Assembly: GCF_932526225.1 (NCBI RefSeq)
Contig: NC_064045.1
Location: forward strand, 992,001 to 1,056,000
Source of the DNA: Nematostella vectensis
Lineage: Eukaryota > Cnidaria > Anthozoa > Actiniaria > Edwardsiidae
Direction: 5' to 3'
DNA length: 64,000 nt
This document shows positions 10,205 through 23,205 of this stretch, piece after piece. The number at the start of each line of letters is the position of its first letter. Within the stretch, counting starts at the first letter, position 1. The translations under genes were made by a program, and so were the position numbers. The notes beneath the pieces were generated by a model. It did no database searches, was not told where the DNA came from, and saw only the letters and a program-made list of their open reading frames with translations.

Positions 10205-11133
10205 CAATCCCTACTTCCTAAAGTTAGAGCCTAGTGCACCACTGGAGTCCAATGGACTCCGTGAAATTTAAAAATGCATACCGCTAGTTTTGCCGCTGTT
10301 AATTTATCATATACCATTGTTTGGTCTCGCAAATAAATAATAAGAGATACATTATATATTTCAATATATACAGCAATACTTTATATGTTAATATAATATA
10401 AGAGTCTCCAGAGGGACTTTGAAGGCTGTTCCAAAACTGTGCTTATTATACATGTACGACCTACTTTGGGTTTAGAAGTTTGTGAGAAGTCAATGAATAT
10501 CTTATTCGGTTTTGATTCTCTGGTTACTGACAAGTCCTGGTGCAGGTGCCAATGGCCAGATTAGAAGAATTCTGGGCTCTTGTCAAAGTCGTATTCGTTT
10601 TTTATTTTTCGGTGTATTGAAGAGTCCACATAGTGTTCTTTGTTGAAGGGAAGTCTCAAAACTTCTGGGTTGGACCGCATATGGTACTTTTAAGAGCCTC
10701 TCGAGAGAACAAGCCTTATCTAGATTTTTTTGGTCGTACCTGTCACGCCCAGGGCATGCACAAACACGTGAGGGCACCAACCCCCATCACTTTTGTAATG
10801 GTCCTTCTTCCTTATCACAAGTCTGCTACTCATAACATTATGTGGTGTCATGGAGTAATGTACTCTTACATGAGAGAGAAAGCGTCTTTTGTTTTAATTT
10901 TATATTGAAACCTGAGTCAACAGGTGTAAAGTGTATTAACACTAGCTTTACACCTGTAAAATATCAGCAACTATCTGTGATAGAAGTGGCTGGCGTAAAG
11001 ACAGCTTGGCTTGCTTGAATCTCTGCCTTGTATTTGGATAGAACTAGTTCTTTGATCTCGAACGGGTAAAGGGGCCCATGCAGGTTATTTTTTTTCACGA
11101 TATACACCTTATAATTATAATTGATGTCCATCG
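10205..11133 (+). repeat. Satellite monomer M12, 929 bp
   Basis: This matches M6, including TTGAAGAGTCC and GGTCGTACC. Its right half also matches M53 at an offset of 37829 bp. Confidence 0.97.
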
Positions 11134-12049
11134 CAATCCCTGCTTCCTAAAGTTAGAGCCTAGTGCACCACTGGAGTCCAATGGACTCCGAGAAATTTAA
11201 AAATTCATACTGCTAGTTTTGCCGCTGTTAATTTAACATATACCATTGTCTGGTGTTGCAAATAAATAATAAGAGATACTTTATACATTTCAATATATAC
11301 AGAAATACTTTATATATTAATATAATATAAGAGTCTCCAGAGGGACTTTGAAGGCTGTTCCAAAAATGTGCTTATTATACATGTACGACCTACTTTGGGT
11401 TTAGAAGTTTGTGAGAAGTCATTGAATATCTTATTCGGTTTTGATTTATCTGGTGTACTGACTAGTCCTGGTGCAGGTGCCAATGGCCAGATTAGAAGAG
11501 TTCTGGGCTCTTGTCAAAGTCGTATTCGTTTTTTATTTTTCGGTGTATTGAATAGTCCACATGGTGTTCTTTGTTAAAGGGAAGTCTCAAAACTTCTGGG
11601 TTGGACCGCATATGGTACTTCTAAGAGCCTCTCGAGAGAACCAGCCTTATCTAGATTTTTTTGGTCCGTCCTGTCACGCCCAGGGCATGCACAAACACGT
11701 GTGGGCCCCACCCACCATCACTTTTGTAATGGTCCCTCTTCCTTATCACAAGTCTGGTACTCTTAACATGGAGTAATGTACTCTTACATGAGAGAGAAAG
11801 CGTCTTTTGTTTTAATTTTATATTGAAACCTGTGTCAACAGGTGTAAAGTGTATTAACACTAGCTTTACACCTATAAAATATCAACAACTATCTGTGATA
11901 GAAGTGGCTGGCGTAATGACAGCTTGGCTTGCTTGAATCTGTCTTGTATTTGGCTAGAACTAGTTCTTTGATCTCGAACGGGTAAAGGGGCCCATGCAGG
12001 TTATTTTTTTTCACGATATACACCTTATAATTATAATTGATGTCCATCG
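11134..12049 (+). repeat. Satellite monomer M13, 916 bp
   Basis: The left half is like M7 (GGTGTTGC). The right half is like M1, with the 13-bp deletion at 11767-11769, CCCCACCC and a TATAAAA tail. M54 and M58 are its nearest relatives but have CCGCACCC. Confidence 0.97.
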
Positions 12050-12977
12050 CAATCCCTGCTTCCTAAAGTTAGAGCCTAGTGCACCACTGGAGTCTAATGG
12101 ACTCCGAGAAATTTAAAAATGCATACTGCTAGTTTTGCCGCTGTTAATTTATCATATACCATTGTCTGGTCTCGCAAATAAATAATAAGAGATACATTAT
12201 ATATTTCAATATATACAGAAATACTTTATATATTAATATAATATAAGAGTCTCCAGAGGGACTTTGAAGGCTGTTCCAAAACTGTGCTTATTATACATGT
12301 ACGACCTACTTTTGGTTTAGAAGTTTGTGAGAAGTCATTGAATATCTTATTCGGTTTTGATTCTCTGGTTACTGACAAGTCCTGGTGCAGGTGCTAATGG
12401 CCAGATTAGAAGAGTTCTGGGCTCTTGTCAAAGTCGTATTCGTTTTTTTTTTCTGTGTTTTGAATAGTCCACATGGTGTTCTTTGTTGAAGGGAAGTCTC
12501 AAAACTTCTGGGTTGGACCGCATGTGGTACTTCTAAGAGCCTCTCGAGAGAACAAGCCTTATCTAGATTTTTTTGGTCCGTCCTGTCACGCCCAGGGCAT
12601 GCACAAACACGTGTGGGCACCAACCCCTATCACTTTTGTAATGGTCCTTCTTCCCTATCACAAGTCTGCTACTCATAACATTATGTGGTGTCATGGAGTA
12701 ATGTACTCTTACATGAGAGAGAAAGCGTCTTTTGTTTTAATTTTATATTGAAACCTGTGTCAACAGGTGTAAAGTGTATTAACACTAGCTTTACACCTGT
12801 AAAATATCAGCAACTATCTGTGATAGAAGTGGCTGGCGTAATGACAGCTTGGCTTGCTTGAATCTCTGCCTTGTATTTGGATAGAACTAGTTCTTTGATC
12901 TCGAACGGGTAAAGGGGCCCATGCAGGTTATTTTTTTTTCACGATATACATCTTATAATTATAATTGATTTCGATCG
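12050..12977 (+). repeat. Satellite monomer M14, 928 bp
   Basis: First unit of the five-monomer repeat, with GGAGTCTAATGG, CTTTTGGTTTAG and a TTGATTTCGATCGC end. It has CTCTTACATG where M19/M24 have CTCTAACATG. Confidence 0.97.
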
Positions 12978-13910
12978 CAATCCCTGCTTCCTAAAGTTAG
13001 AGCCTAGTGCACCACTGGAGTCCAATGGACTCCGAGAAATTTAAAAATTCATAATGCTAGTTTTGCCGCTGTTAATTTAACATATACCATTGTCTGGTCT
13101 TGCAAATAAATAATAAGAGATACTTTATACATTTCAATATATACAGAAATACTTTATATATTAATATAATATAAGAGTCTCCAGAGGGACTTTGAAGGCT
13201 GTTCCAAAAATGTGCTTATTATACATGTACGACCTACTTTGGGTTTAGAAGTTTGTGAGAAGTCATTGAATATCTTATTCGGTTTTGATTTATCTGGTGT
13301 ACTGACTAGTCCTGGTGCAGGTGCCAATGGCCAGATTAGAAGAGTTCTGGGCTCTTGTCAAAGTCGTATTCGTTTTTTATTTTTCGGTGTATTGAATAGT
13401 CCACATGGTGTTCTTTGTTAAAGGGAAGTCTCAAAACTTCTGGGTTGGACCGCATGTGGTACTTCTAAGAGCCTCTCGAGAGAACAAGCCTTATCTAGAT
13501 TTTTTTGGTCCGTCCTGTCACGCCCAGGGCATGCACAAACACGTGTGGGCACCAACCCCTATCACTTTTGTAATGGTCCTTCTTCCCTATCACAAGTCTG
13601 CTACTCATAACATTATGTGGTGTCATGGAGTAATGTACTCTAACATGAGAGAGAAAGCGTCTTTTGTTTTAATTTTATATTGAAACCTGAGTCAACAGGT
13701 GTAAAGTGTATTAACACTAGCTTTACACCTGTAAAATATCAGCAACTATCTGTGATAGAAGTGGCTGGCGTAAAGACAGCTTGGCTTGCTTGAATCTCTG
13801 CCTTGTATTTGGATAGAACTAGTTCTTTGATCTCGAACGGGTAAAGGGGCCCATGCAGGTTTCTTTTTTTTTCACGCTATACACCTTATAATTATAATTG
13901 ATGTCCATCG
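12978..13910 (+). repeat. Satellite monomer M15, 933 bp
   Basis: Second unit of the five-monomer repeat, with TTCATAATGC, a right half with GCATGTGG and GTGGGCACC, and a TTTC-T-run ending in CACGCTAT. Confidence 0.97.
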
Positions 13911-14840
13911 CAATCCCTGCTTCCTAAAGTTAGAGCCTAGTGCACCACTGGAGTCCAATGGACTCCGAGAAATTTAAAAATTCATACTGCTAGTTTTCCC
14001 GCTGTTAATTTAACATATACCATTGTCTGGTCTTGCAAATAAATAATAAGAAATACTTTATACATTTCAATATATACAGAAATACTTTGTATATTAATAT
14101 AATATAAGAGTCTCCAGAGGGACTTTGAAGGCTATTCCAAAAATGTGCTTATTATACATGTACGACCTACTTTGGGTTTAGAAGTTTGTTAGAAGTCATT
14201 GAATATCTTATTCGGTTTTGATTCTCTGGTGTACTGACTAGTCCTGGTGCAGGTGCCAATGGCCAGATTAGAAGAATTCTGGGCTCTTGTCAAAGTCGTA
14301 TTCGTTTTTTATTTTTCGGTGTATTGAATAGTCCACATAGTGTTCTTTGTTGAAGGGAAGTCTCAAAACTTCTGGGTTGGACCGCATATGGTACTTCTAA
14401 GAGCCTCTCGAGAGAACAAGCCTTATCTAGATTTTTTTGGTCCGTCCTGTCACGCCCAGGGCATGCACAAACACGTGTGGGCCTCACCCCCCATCACTTT
14501 TGTAATGGTCCCTCCTCCTTATCACAAGTCTGCTACTCATAACATTATGTGGTGTCATGGAGTAATGTACTCTTACATGAGAGAAAAAGCGTCTTTTGTT
14601 TTAATTTTATATTGAAACCTGAGTCAACAGGTGTAAAGTGTATTAACACTAGCTTTACACCTGTAAAATATCAGCAACTACCTGTGATAGAAGTGGCTGG
14701 CGTAAAGACAGCTTGGCTTGCTTGAATCTCTGCGTTGTATTTGGATAGAACTAGTTCTTTGATCTCGAACGGGTAAAGGGGCCCATGCAGGTTATTTTTT
14801 TTCACGATATACACCTTATAATTATAATTGATGTCCATCG
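13911..14840 (+). repeat. Satellite monomer M16, 930 bp
   Basis: Third unit, with TTTCCCGC, AAGAAATAC, TTTGTATATT, GCTATTCC, TGTTAGAAG, CCTCACCCCCC, GAGAAAAAGCG and CTGCGTTG. It is one of the most marker-rich subtypes. Confidence 0.97.
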
Positions 14841-15770
14841 CAATCCCTGCTTCCTAAAGTTAGAGCCTAGTGCACCACTGGAGTCCAATGGACTCCGAGA
14901 AATTTAAAAATTCATACTGCTAGTTTTGCCGCTGTTAATTTAACATATACCATTGTCTGGTCTTGCAAATAAATAATAAGAGATACTTTATACATTTCAA
15001 TATATACAGAAATACTTTATATATTAATATAATATAAGAGTCTCCAGAGGGACTTTGAAGGCTGTTCCAAAAATGTGCTTATTATACATGTACGACCTAC
15101 TTTGGGTTTAGAAGTTTGTGAGAAGTCATTGAATATCTTATTCGGTTTTGATTTATCTGGTGTACTGACTAGTCCTGGTGCAGGTGCCAATGGCCAGATT
15201 AGAAGAGTTCTGGGCTCTTGTCAAAGTCGTATTCGTTTTTTTATTTTTCGGTGTATTGAATAGTCCACATGGTGTTCTTTGTTAAAGAAAAGTCTCAAAA
15301 CTTCTGGGTTGGACCGCATATGGTACTTCTAAGAGCCTCTCGAGAGAACCAGCCTTAACTAGATTTTTTTGGTCCGTCCTGTCACGCCCAGGGCATGCAC
15401 AAACACGTGTGGGCCGCACCCACCATCACTTTTGTAATGGTCCCTCTTCCTTATCACAAGTCTGGTACTCTTAACATTATGTGGTGTCATGGAGTAATGT
15501 ACTCTTACATGAGAGAGAAAGCGTCTTTTGTTTTAATTTTATATTGAAACCTGTGTCAACAGGTGTAAAGTGTATTAACACTAGCTTTACACCTATAAAA
15601 TATCAACAACTATCTGTGATAGAAGTGGCTGGCGTAATGACAGCTTGGCTTGCTTGAATCTGTCTTGTATTTGGCTAGAACTAGTTCTTTGATTTTGAAC
15701 GGGTAAAGGGGCCCATGCAGGTTATTTTTTTTCACGATATACACCTTATAATTATAATTGATGTCCATCG
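14841..15770 (+). repeat. Satellite monomer M17, 930 bp
   Basis: Fourth unit, with T7-A-T5, TTAAAGAAAAG, CCTTAACTAG, CCGCACCC, GATTTTGAACGG and a TATAAAA tail. Confidence 0.97.
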
Positions 15771-16696
15771 CAATCCCTGCTTCCTAAAGTTAGAGCCTAG
15801 TGCACCACTGTAGTCCAATGGACTCCGAGAAATTTAAAAATGCATACTGCTAGTTATGCCGCTGTTAATGTATCATATACCATTGTCTGGTCTCGCAAAT
15901 AAATAATAAGAGATACATTATATATTTCAATATATACAGAAATACTTTATATATTAATATAATATAAGAGTCTCCAGAGGGACTTTGAAGGCTGTTCCAA
16001 AACTGTGCTTATTATACATGTACGACCTACTTTGGGTTTAGAAGTTTGTGAGAAGTCATTGAATATCTTATTCGGTTTTGATTCTCTGGTTACTGACAAG
16101 TCCTGGTGCAGGTGCTAATGGCCAGATTAGAAGAGTTCTGGGCTCTTGTCAAAGTCGTATTCGTTTTTTTTTCTGTGTTTTGAATAGTCCACATGGTGTT
16201 CTTTGTTGAAGGGAAGTCTCAAAACTTCTGGGTTGGACCGCATGTGGTACTTCTAAGAGCCTCTCGAGAGAACAAGCCTTATCTAGATTTTTTTGGTCCG
16301 TCCTGTCACGCCCAGGGCATGCACAAACACGTGTGGGCACCAACCCCTATCACTTTTGTAATGGTCCTTCTTCCCTATCACAAGTCTGCTACTCATAACA
16401 TTATGTGGTGTCATGGAGTAATGTACTCTAACATGAGACAGAAAGCGTCTTTTGTTTTAATTTTATATTGAAACCTGTGTCAACAGGTGTAAAGTGTATT
16501 AACACTAGCTTTACACCTGTAAAATATCAGCAACTATCTGTGATAGAAGTGGCTGGCGTAATGACAGCTTGGCTTGCTTGAATCTCTGCCTTGTATTTGG
16601 CTAGAACTAGTTCTTTGATCTCGAACGGGTAAAGGGGCCCATGCAGGTTAATTTTTTTCACGATATACACCTTATAATTATAATTGATGTCCATCG
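15771..16696 (+). repeat. Satellite monomer M18, 926 bp
   Basis: Fifth unit, with GTAGTCC, TAGTTATGCC, AATGTATCAT, GAGACAG and GGTTAATTTTTTT. Confidence 0.97.
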
Positions 16697-17624
16697 CAAT
16701 CCCTGCTTCCTAAAGTTAGAGCCTAGTGCACCACTGGAGTCTAATGGACTCCGAGAAATTTAAAAATGCATACTGCTAGTTATGCCGCTGTTAATTTATC
16801 ATATACCATTGTCTGGTCTCGCAAATAAATAATAAGAGATACATTATATATTTCAATATATACAGAAATACTTTATATATTAATTTAATATAAGAGTCTC
16901 CAGAGGGACTTTGAAGGCTGTTCCAAAACTGTGCTTATTATACATGTACGACCTACTTTTGGTTTAGAAGTTTGTGAGAAGTCATTGAATATCTTATTCG
17001 GTTTTGATTCTCTGGTTACTGACAAGTCCTGGTGCAGGTGCTAATGGCCAGATTAGAAGAGTTCTGGGCTCTTGTCAAAGTCGTATTCGTTTTTTTTTTC
17101 TGTGTTTTGAATAGTCCACATGGTGTTCTTTGTTGAAGGGAAGTCTCAAAACTTCTGGGTTGGACCGCATGTGGTACTTCTAAGAGCCTCTCGAGAGAAC
17201 AAGCCTTATCTAGATTTTTTTGGTCCGTCCTGTCACGCCCAGGGCATGCACAAACACGTGTGGGCACCAACCCCTATCACTTTTGTAATGGTCCTTCTTC
17301 CCTATCACAAGTCTGCTACTCATAACATTATGTGGTGTCATGGAGTAATGTACTCTAACATGAGAGAGAAAGCGTCTTTTGTTTTAATTTTATATTGAAA
17401 CCTGTGTCAACAGGTGTAAAGTGTATTAACACTAGCTTTACACCTGTAAAATATCAGCAACTATCTGTGATAGAAGTGGCTGGCGTAATGACAGCTTGGC
17501 TTGCTTGAATCTCTGCCTTGTATTTGGATAGAACTAGTTCTTTGATCTCGAACGGGTAAAGGGGCCCATGCAGGTTATTTTTTTTTCACGATATACATCT
17601 TATAATTATAATTGATTTCGATCG
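16697..17624 (+). repeat. Satellite monomer M19, 928 bp
   Basis: First unit of copy 2. It is like M14 but with TAGTTATGCC, and it has a private TTAATTTAATA in the AT-rich core. Confidence 0.97.
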
Positions 17625-18557
17625 CAATCCCTGCTTCCTAAAGTTAGAGCCTAGTGCACCACTGGAGTCCAATGGACTCCGAGAAATTTAAAAATTCATA
17701 ATGCTAGTTTTGCCGCTGTTAATTTAACATATACCATTGTCTGGTCTTGCAAATAAATAATAAGAGATACTTTATACATTTCAATATATACAGAAATACT
17801 TTATATATTAATATAATATAAGAGTCTCCAGAGGGACTTTGAAGGCTGTTCCAAAAATGTGCTTATTATACATGTACGACCTACTTTGGGTTTAGAAGTT
17901 TGTGAGAAGTCATTGAATATCTTATTCGGTTTTGATTTATCTGGTGTACTGACTAGTCCTGGTGCAGGTGCCAATGGCCAGATTAGAAGAGTTCTGGGCT
18001 CTTGTCAAAGTCGTATTCGTTTTTTATTTTTCGGTGTATTGAATAGTCCACATGGTGTTCTTTGTTAAAGGGAAGTCTCAAAACTTCTGGGTTGGACCGC
18101 ATGTGGTACTTCTAAGAGCCTCTCGAGAAAACAAGCCTTATCTAGATTTTTTTGGTCCGTCCTGTCACGCCCAGGGCATGCACAAACACGTGTGGGCACC
18201 AACCCCTATCACTTTTGTAATGGTCCTTCTTCCCTATCACAAGTCTGCTACTCATAACATTATGTGGTGTCATGGAGTAATGTACTCTAACATGAGAGAG
18301 AAAGCGTCTTTTGTTTTAATTTTATATTGAAACCTGAGTCAACAGGTGTAAAGTGTATTAACACTAGCTTTACACCTGTAAAATATCAGCAACTATCTGT
18401 GATAGAAGTGGCTGGCGTAAAGACAGCTTGGCTTGCTTGAATCTCTGCCTTGTATTTGGATAGAACTAGTTCTTTGATCTCGAACGGGTAAAGGGGCCCA
18501 TGCAGGTTTCTTTTTTTTTCACGCTATACACCTTATAATTATAATTGATGTCCATCG
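17625..18557 (+). repeat. Satellite monomer M20, 933 bp
   Basis: Second unit of copy 2. It has CTCGAGAAAAC, shared with M56/M60 and not with M15/M25. Confidence 0.97.
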
Positions 18558-19487
18558 CAATCCCTGCTTGCTAAAGTTAGAGCCTAGTGCACCACTGGAG
18601 TCCAATGGACTCCGAGAAATTTAAAAATTCATACTGCTAGTTTTCCCGCTGTTAATTTAACATATACCATTGTCTGGTCTTGCAAATAAATAATAAGAAA
18701 TACTTTATACATTTCAATATATACAGAAATACTTTGTATATTAATATAATATAAGAGTCTCCAGAGGGACTTTGAAGGCTATTCCAAAAATGTGCTTATT
18801 ATACATGTACGACCTACTTTGGGTTTAGAAGTTTGTTAGAAGTCATTGAATATCTTATTCGGTTTTGATTCTCTGGTGTACTGACTAGTCCTGGTGCAGG
18901 TGCCAATGGCCAGATTAGAAGAATTCTGGGCTCTTGTCAAAGTCGTATTCGTTTTTTATTTTTCGGTGTATTGAATAGTCCACATAGTGTTCTTTGTTGA
19001 AGGGAAGTCTCAAAACTTCTGGGTTGGACCGCATATGGTACTTCTAAGAGCCTCTCGAGAGAACAAGCCTTATCTAGATTTTTTTGGTCCGTCCTGTCAC
19101 GCCCAGGGCATGCACAAACACGTGTGGGCCTCACCCCCCATCACTTTTGTAATGGTCCCTCCTCCTTATCACAAGTCTGCTACTCATAACATTATGTGGT
19201 GTCATGGAGTAATGTACTCTTACATGAGAGAAAAAGCGTCTTTTGTTTTAATTTTATATTGAAACCTGAGTCAACAGGTGTAAAGTGTATTAACACTAGC
19301 TTTACACCTGTAAAATATCAGCAACTACCTGTGATAGAAGTGGCTGGCGTAAAGACAGCTTGGCTTGCTTGAATCTCTGCGTTGTATTTGGATAGAACTA
19401 GTTCTTTGATCTCGAACGGGTAAAGGGGCCCATGCAGGTTATTTTTTTTCACGATATACACCTTATAATTATAATTGATGTCCATCG
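18558..19487 (+). repeat. Satellite monomer M21, 930 bp
   Basis: Third unit of copy 2. It starts with TTGCTAAAG, shared only with M26, and is otherwise like M16. Confidence 0.97.
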
Positions 19488-20417
19488 CAATCCCTGCTTC
19501 CTAAAGTTAGAGCCTAGTGCACCACTGGAGTCCAATGGACTCCGAGAAATTTAAAAATTCATACTGCTAGTTTTGCCGCTGTTAATTTAACATATACCAT
19601 TGTCTGGTCTTGCAAATAAATAATAAGAGATACTTTATACATTTCAATATATACAGAAATACTTTATATATTAATATAATATAAGAGTCTCCAGAGGGAC
19701 TTTGAAGGCTGTTCCAAAAATGTGCTTATTATACATGTACGACCTACTTTGGGTTTAGAAGTTTGTGAGAAGTCATTGAATATCTTATTCGGTTTTGATT
19801 TATCTGGTGTACTGACTAGTCCTGGTGCAGGTGCCAATGGCCAGATTAGAAGAGTTCTGGGCTCTTGTCAAAGTCGTATTCGTTTTTTTATTTTTCGGTG
19901 TATTGAATAGTCCACATGGTGTTCTTTGTTAAAGAAAAGTCTCAAAACTTCTGGGTTGGACCGCATATGGTACTTCTAAGAGCCTCTCGAGAGAACCAGC
20001 CTTAACTAGATTTTTTTGGTCCGTCCTGTCACGCCCAGGGCATGCACAAACACGTGTGGGCCGCACCCACCATCACTTTTGTAATGGTCCCTCTTCCTTA
20101 TCACAAGTCTGGTACTCTTAACATTATGTGGTGTCATGGAGTAATGTACTCTTACATGAGAGAGAAAGCGTCTTTTGTTTTAATTTTATATTGAAACCTG
20201 TGTCAACAGGTGTAAAGTGTATTAACACTAGCTTTACACCTATAAAATATCAACAACTATCTGTGATAGAAGTGGCTGGCGTAATGACAGCTTGGCTTGC
20301 TTGAATCTGTCTTGTATTTGGCTAGAACTAGTTCTTTGATTTTGAACGGGTAAAGGGGCCCATGCAGGTTATTTTTTTTCACGATATACACCTTATAATT
20401 ATAATTGATGTCCATCG
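19488..20417 (+). repeat. Satellite monomer M22, 930 bp
   Basis: Fourth unit of copy 2. I see no clear difference from M17. Confidence 0.97.
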
Positions 20418-21343
20418 CAATCCCTGCTTCCTAAAGTTAGAGCCTAGTGCACCACTGTAGTCCAATGGACTCCGAGAAATTTAAAAATGCATACTGCTAG
20501 TTATGCCGCTGTTAATGTATCATATACCATTGTCTGGTCTCGCAAATAAATAATAAGAGATACATTATATATTTCAATATATACAGAAATACTTTATATA
20601 TTAATATAATATAAGAGTCTCCAGAGGGACTTTGAAGGCTGTTCCAAAACTGTGCTTATTATACATGTACGACCTACTTTGGGTTTAGAAGTTTGTGAGA
20701 AGTCATTGAATATCTTATTCGGTTTTGATTCTCTGGTTACTGACAAGTCCTGGTGCAGGTGCTAATGGCCAGATTAGAAGAGTTCTGGGCTCTTGTCAAA
20801 GTCGTATTCGTTTTTTTTTCTTTGTTTTGAATAGTCCACATGGTGTTCTTTGTTGAAGGGAAGTCTCAAAACTTCTGGGTTGGACCGCATGTGGTACTTC
20901 TAAGAGCCTCTCGAGAGAACAAGCCTTATCTAGATTTTTTTGGTCCGTCCTGTCACGCCCAGGGCATGCACAAACACGTGTGGGCACCAACCCCTATCAC
21001 TTTTGTAATGGTCCTTCTTCCCTATCACAAGTCTGCTACTCATAACATTATGTGGTGTCATGGAGTAATGTACTCTAACATGAGACAGAAAGCGTCTTTT
21101 GTTTTAATTTTATATTGAAACCTGTGTCAACAGGTGTAAAGTGTATTAACACTAGCTTTACACCTGTAAAATATCAGCAACTATCTGTGATAGAAGTGGC
21201 TGGCGTAATGACAGCTTGGCTTGCTTGAATCTCTGCCTTGTATTTGGCTAGAACTAGTTCTTTGATCTCGAACGGGTAAAGGGGCCCATGCAGGTTAATT
21301 TTTTTCACGATATACACCTTATAATTATAATTGATGTCCATCG
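20418..21343 (+). repeat. Satellite monomer M23, 926 bp
   Basis: Fifth unit of copy 2. It is like M18, with CTTTGTTTTG in place of CTGTGTTTTG. Confidence 0.97.
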
Positions 21344-22272
21344 CAATCCCTGCTTCCTAAAGTTAGAGCCTAGTGCACCACTGGAGTCTAATGGACTCCG
21401 AGAAATTTAAAAATGCATACTGCTAGTTATGCCGCTGTTAATTTATCATATACCATTGTCTGGTCTCGCAAATAAATAATAAGAGATACATTATATATTT
21501 CAATATATACAGAAATACTTTATATATTAATATAATATAAGAGTCTCCAGAGGGACTTTGAAGGCTGTTCCAAAACTGTGCTTATTATACATGTACGACC
21601 TACTTTTGGTTTAGAAGTTTGTGAGAAGTCATTGAATATCTTATTCGGTTTTGATTCTCTGGTTACTGACAAGTCCTGGTGCAGGTGCTAATGGCCAGAT
21701 TAGAAGAGTTCTGGGCTCTTGTCAAAGTCGTATTCGTTTTTTTTTTTCTGTGTTTTGAATAGTCCACATGGTGTTCTTTGTTGAAGGGAAGTCTCAAAAC
21801 TTCTGGGTTGGACCGCATGTGGTACTTCTAAGAGCCTCTCGAGAGAACAAGCCTTATCTAGATTTTTTTGGTCCGTCCTGTCACGCCCAGGGCATGCACA
21901 AACACGTGTGGGCACCAACCCCTATCACTTTTGTAATGGTCCTTCTTCCCTATCACAAGTCTGCTACTCATAACATTATGTGGTGTCATGGAGTAATGTA
22001 CTCTAACATGAGAGAGAAAGCGTCTTTTGTTTTAATTTTATATTGAAACCTGTGTCAACAGGTGTAAAGTGTATTAACACTAGCTTTACACCTGTAAAAT
22101 ATCAGCAACTATCTGTGATAGAAGTGGCTGGCGTAATGACAGCTTGGCTTGCTTGAATCTCTGCCTTGTATTTGGATAGAACTAGTTCTTTGATCTCGAA
22201 CGGGTAAAGGGGCCCATGCAGGTTATTTTTTTTTCACGATATACATCTTATAATTATAATTGATTTCGATCG
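21344..22272 (+). repeat. Satellite monomer M24, 929 bp
   Basis: First unit of copy 3. It is like M19 with one more T in T-tract 1. Confidence 0.97.
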
Positions 22273-23205
22273 CAATCCCTGCTTCCTAAAGTTAGAGCCT
22301 AGTGCACCACTGGAGTCCAATGGACTCCGAGAAATTTAAAAATTCATAATGCTAGTTTTGCCGCTGTTAATTTAACATATACCATTGTCTGGTCTTGCAA
22401 ATAAATAATAAGAGATACTTTATACATTTCAATATATACAGAAATACTTTATATATTAATATAATATAAGAGTCTCCAGAGGGACTTTGAAGGCTGTTCC
22501 AAAAATGTGCTTATTATACATGTACGACCTACTTTGGGTTTAGAAGTTTGTGAGAAGTCATTGAATATCTTATTCGGTTTTGATTTATCTGGTGTACTGA
22601 CTAGTCCTGGTGCAGGTGCCAATGGCCAGATTAGAAGAGTTCTGGGCTCTTGTCAAAGTCGTATTCGTTTTTTATTTTTCGGTGTATTGAATAGTCCACA
22701 TGGTGTTCTTTGTTAAAGGGAAGTCTCAAAACTTCTGGGTTGGACCGCATGTGGTACTTCTAAGAGCCTCTCGAGAACACAAGCCTTATCTAGATTTTTT
22801 TGGTCCGTCCTGTCACGCCCAGGGCATGCACAAACACGTGTGGGCACCAACCCCTATCACTTTTGTAATGGTCCTTCTTCCCTATCACAAGTCTGCTACT
22901 CATAACATTATGTGGTGTCATGGAGTAATGTACTCTAACATGAGAGAGAAAGCGTCTTTTGTTTTAATTTTATATTGAAACCTGAGTCAACAGGTGTAAA
23001 TTGTATTAACACTAGCTTTACACCTGTAAAATATCAGCAACTATCTGTGATAGAAGTGGCTGGCGTAAAGACAGCTTGGCTTGCTTGAATCTCTGCCTTG
23101 TATTTGGATAGAACTAGTTCTTTGATCTCGAACGGGTAAAGGGGCCCATGCAGGTTTCTTTTTTTTTCACGCTATACACCTTATAATTATAATTGATGTC
23201 CATCG
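22273..23205 (+). repeat. Satellite monomer M25, 933 bp
   Basis: Second unit of copy 3. It has private CTCGAGAACAC and GTAAATTG, the latter changing the base just beyond the 10-bp hairpin stem. Confidence 0.97.

Larger units (their letters stand above)
6724..11561 (+). repeat. Six-monomer-period block, copy 2
   Basis: This is the second copy of the block at 1151-5988. It is separated from copy 1 by 735 bp (right part of M7 and left part of M8) that do not match the equivalent positions elsewhere. The period is therefore six monomers, but the near-identity covers only about 4.84 kb of each 5.57 kb. Later exchange has probably replaced the rest. Confidence 0.93.
12050..16696 (+). repeat. Five-monomer higher-order repeat, copy 1 (M14-M18)
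   Basis: The five monomers are 928, 933, 930, 930 and 926 bp, 4647 bp in total. Each has its own marker: GATTTCGATCGC at the end of M14, CACGCTAT in M15, TTTCCCGC in M16, TTAAAGAAAAG in M17 and TAATGTATCAT in M18. The same five follow in the same order twice more. Copy 1 lacks two variants shared by copies 2 and 3 (TTGCTAAAG at the start of the third monomer, TAGTTATGCC in the first), so it is the most distinct of the three. Confidence 0.96.
16697..21343 (+). repeat. Five-monomer higher-order repeat, copy 2 (M19-M23)
   Basis: The length is 4647 bp with the same monomer lengths and order as copy 1. It shares TTGCTAAAG (start of M21) with copy 3. Private or partly shared differences include CTTTGTTTTG in M23 and CTCGAGAAAAC in M20. 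The M20 variant also occurs in M56 and M60 but not in M15 or M25, linking those monomers to this copy. Confidence 0.96.
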
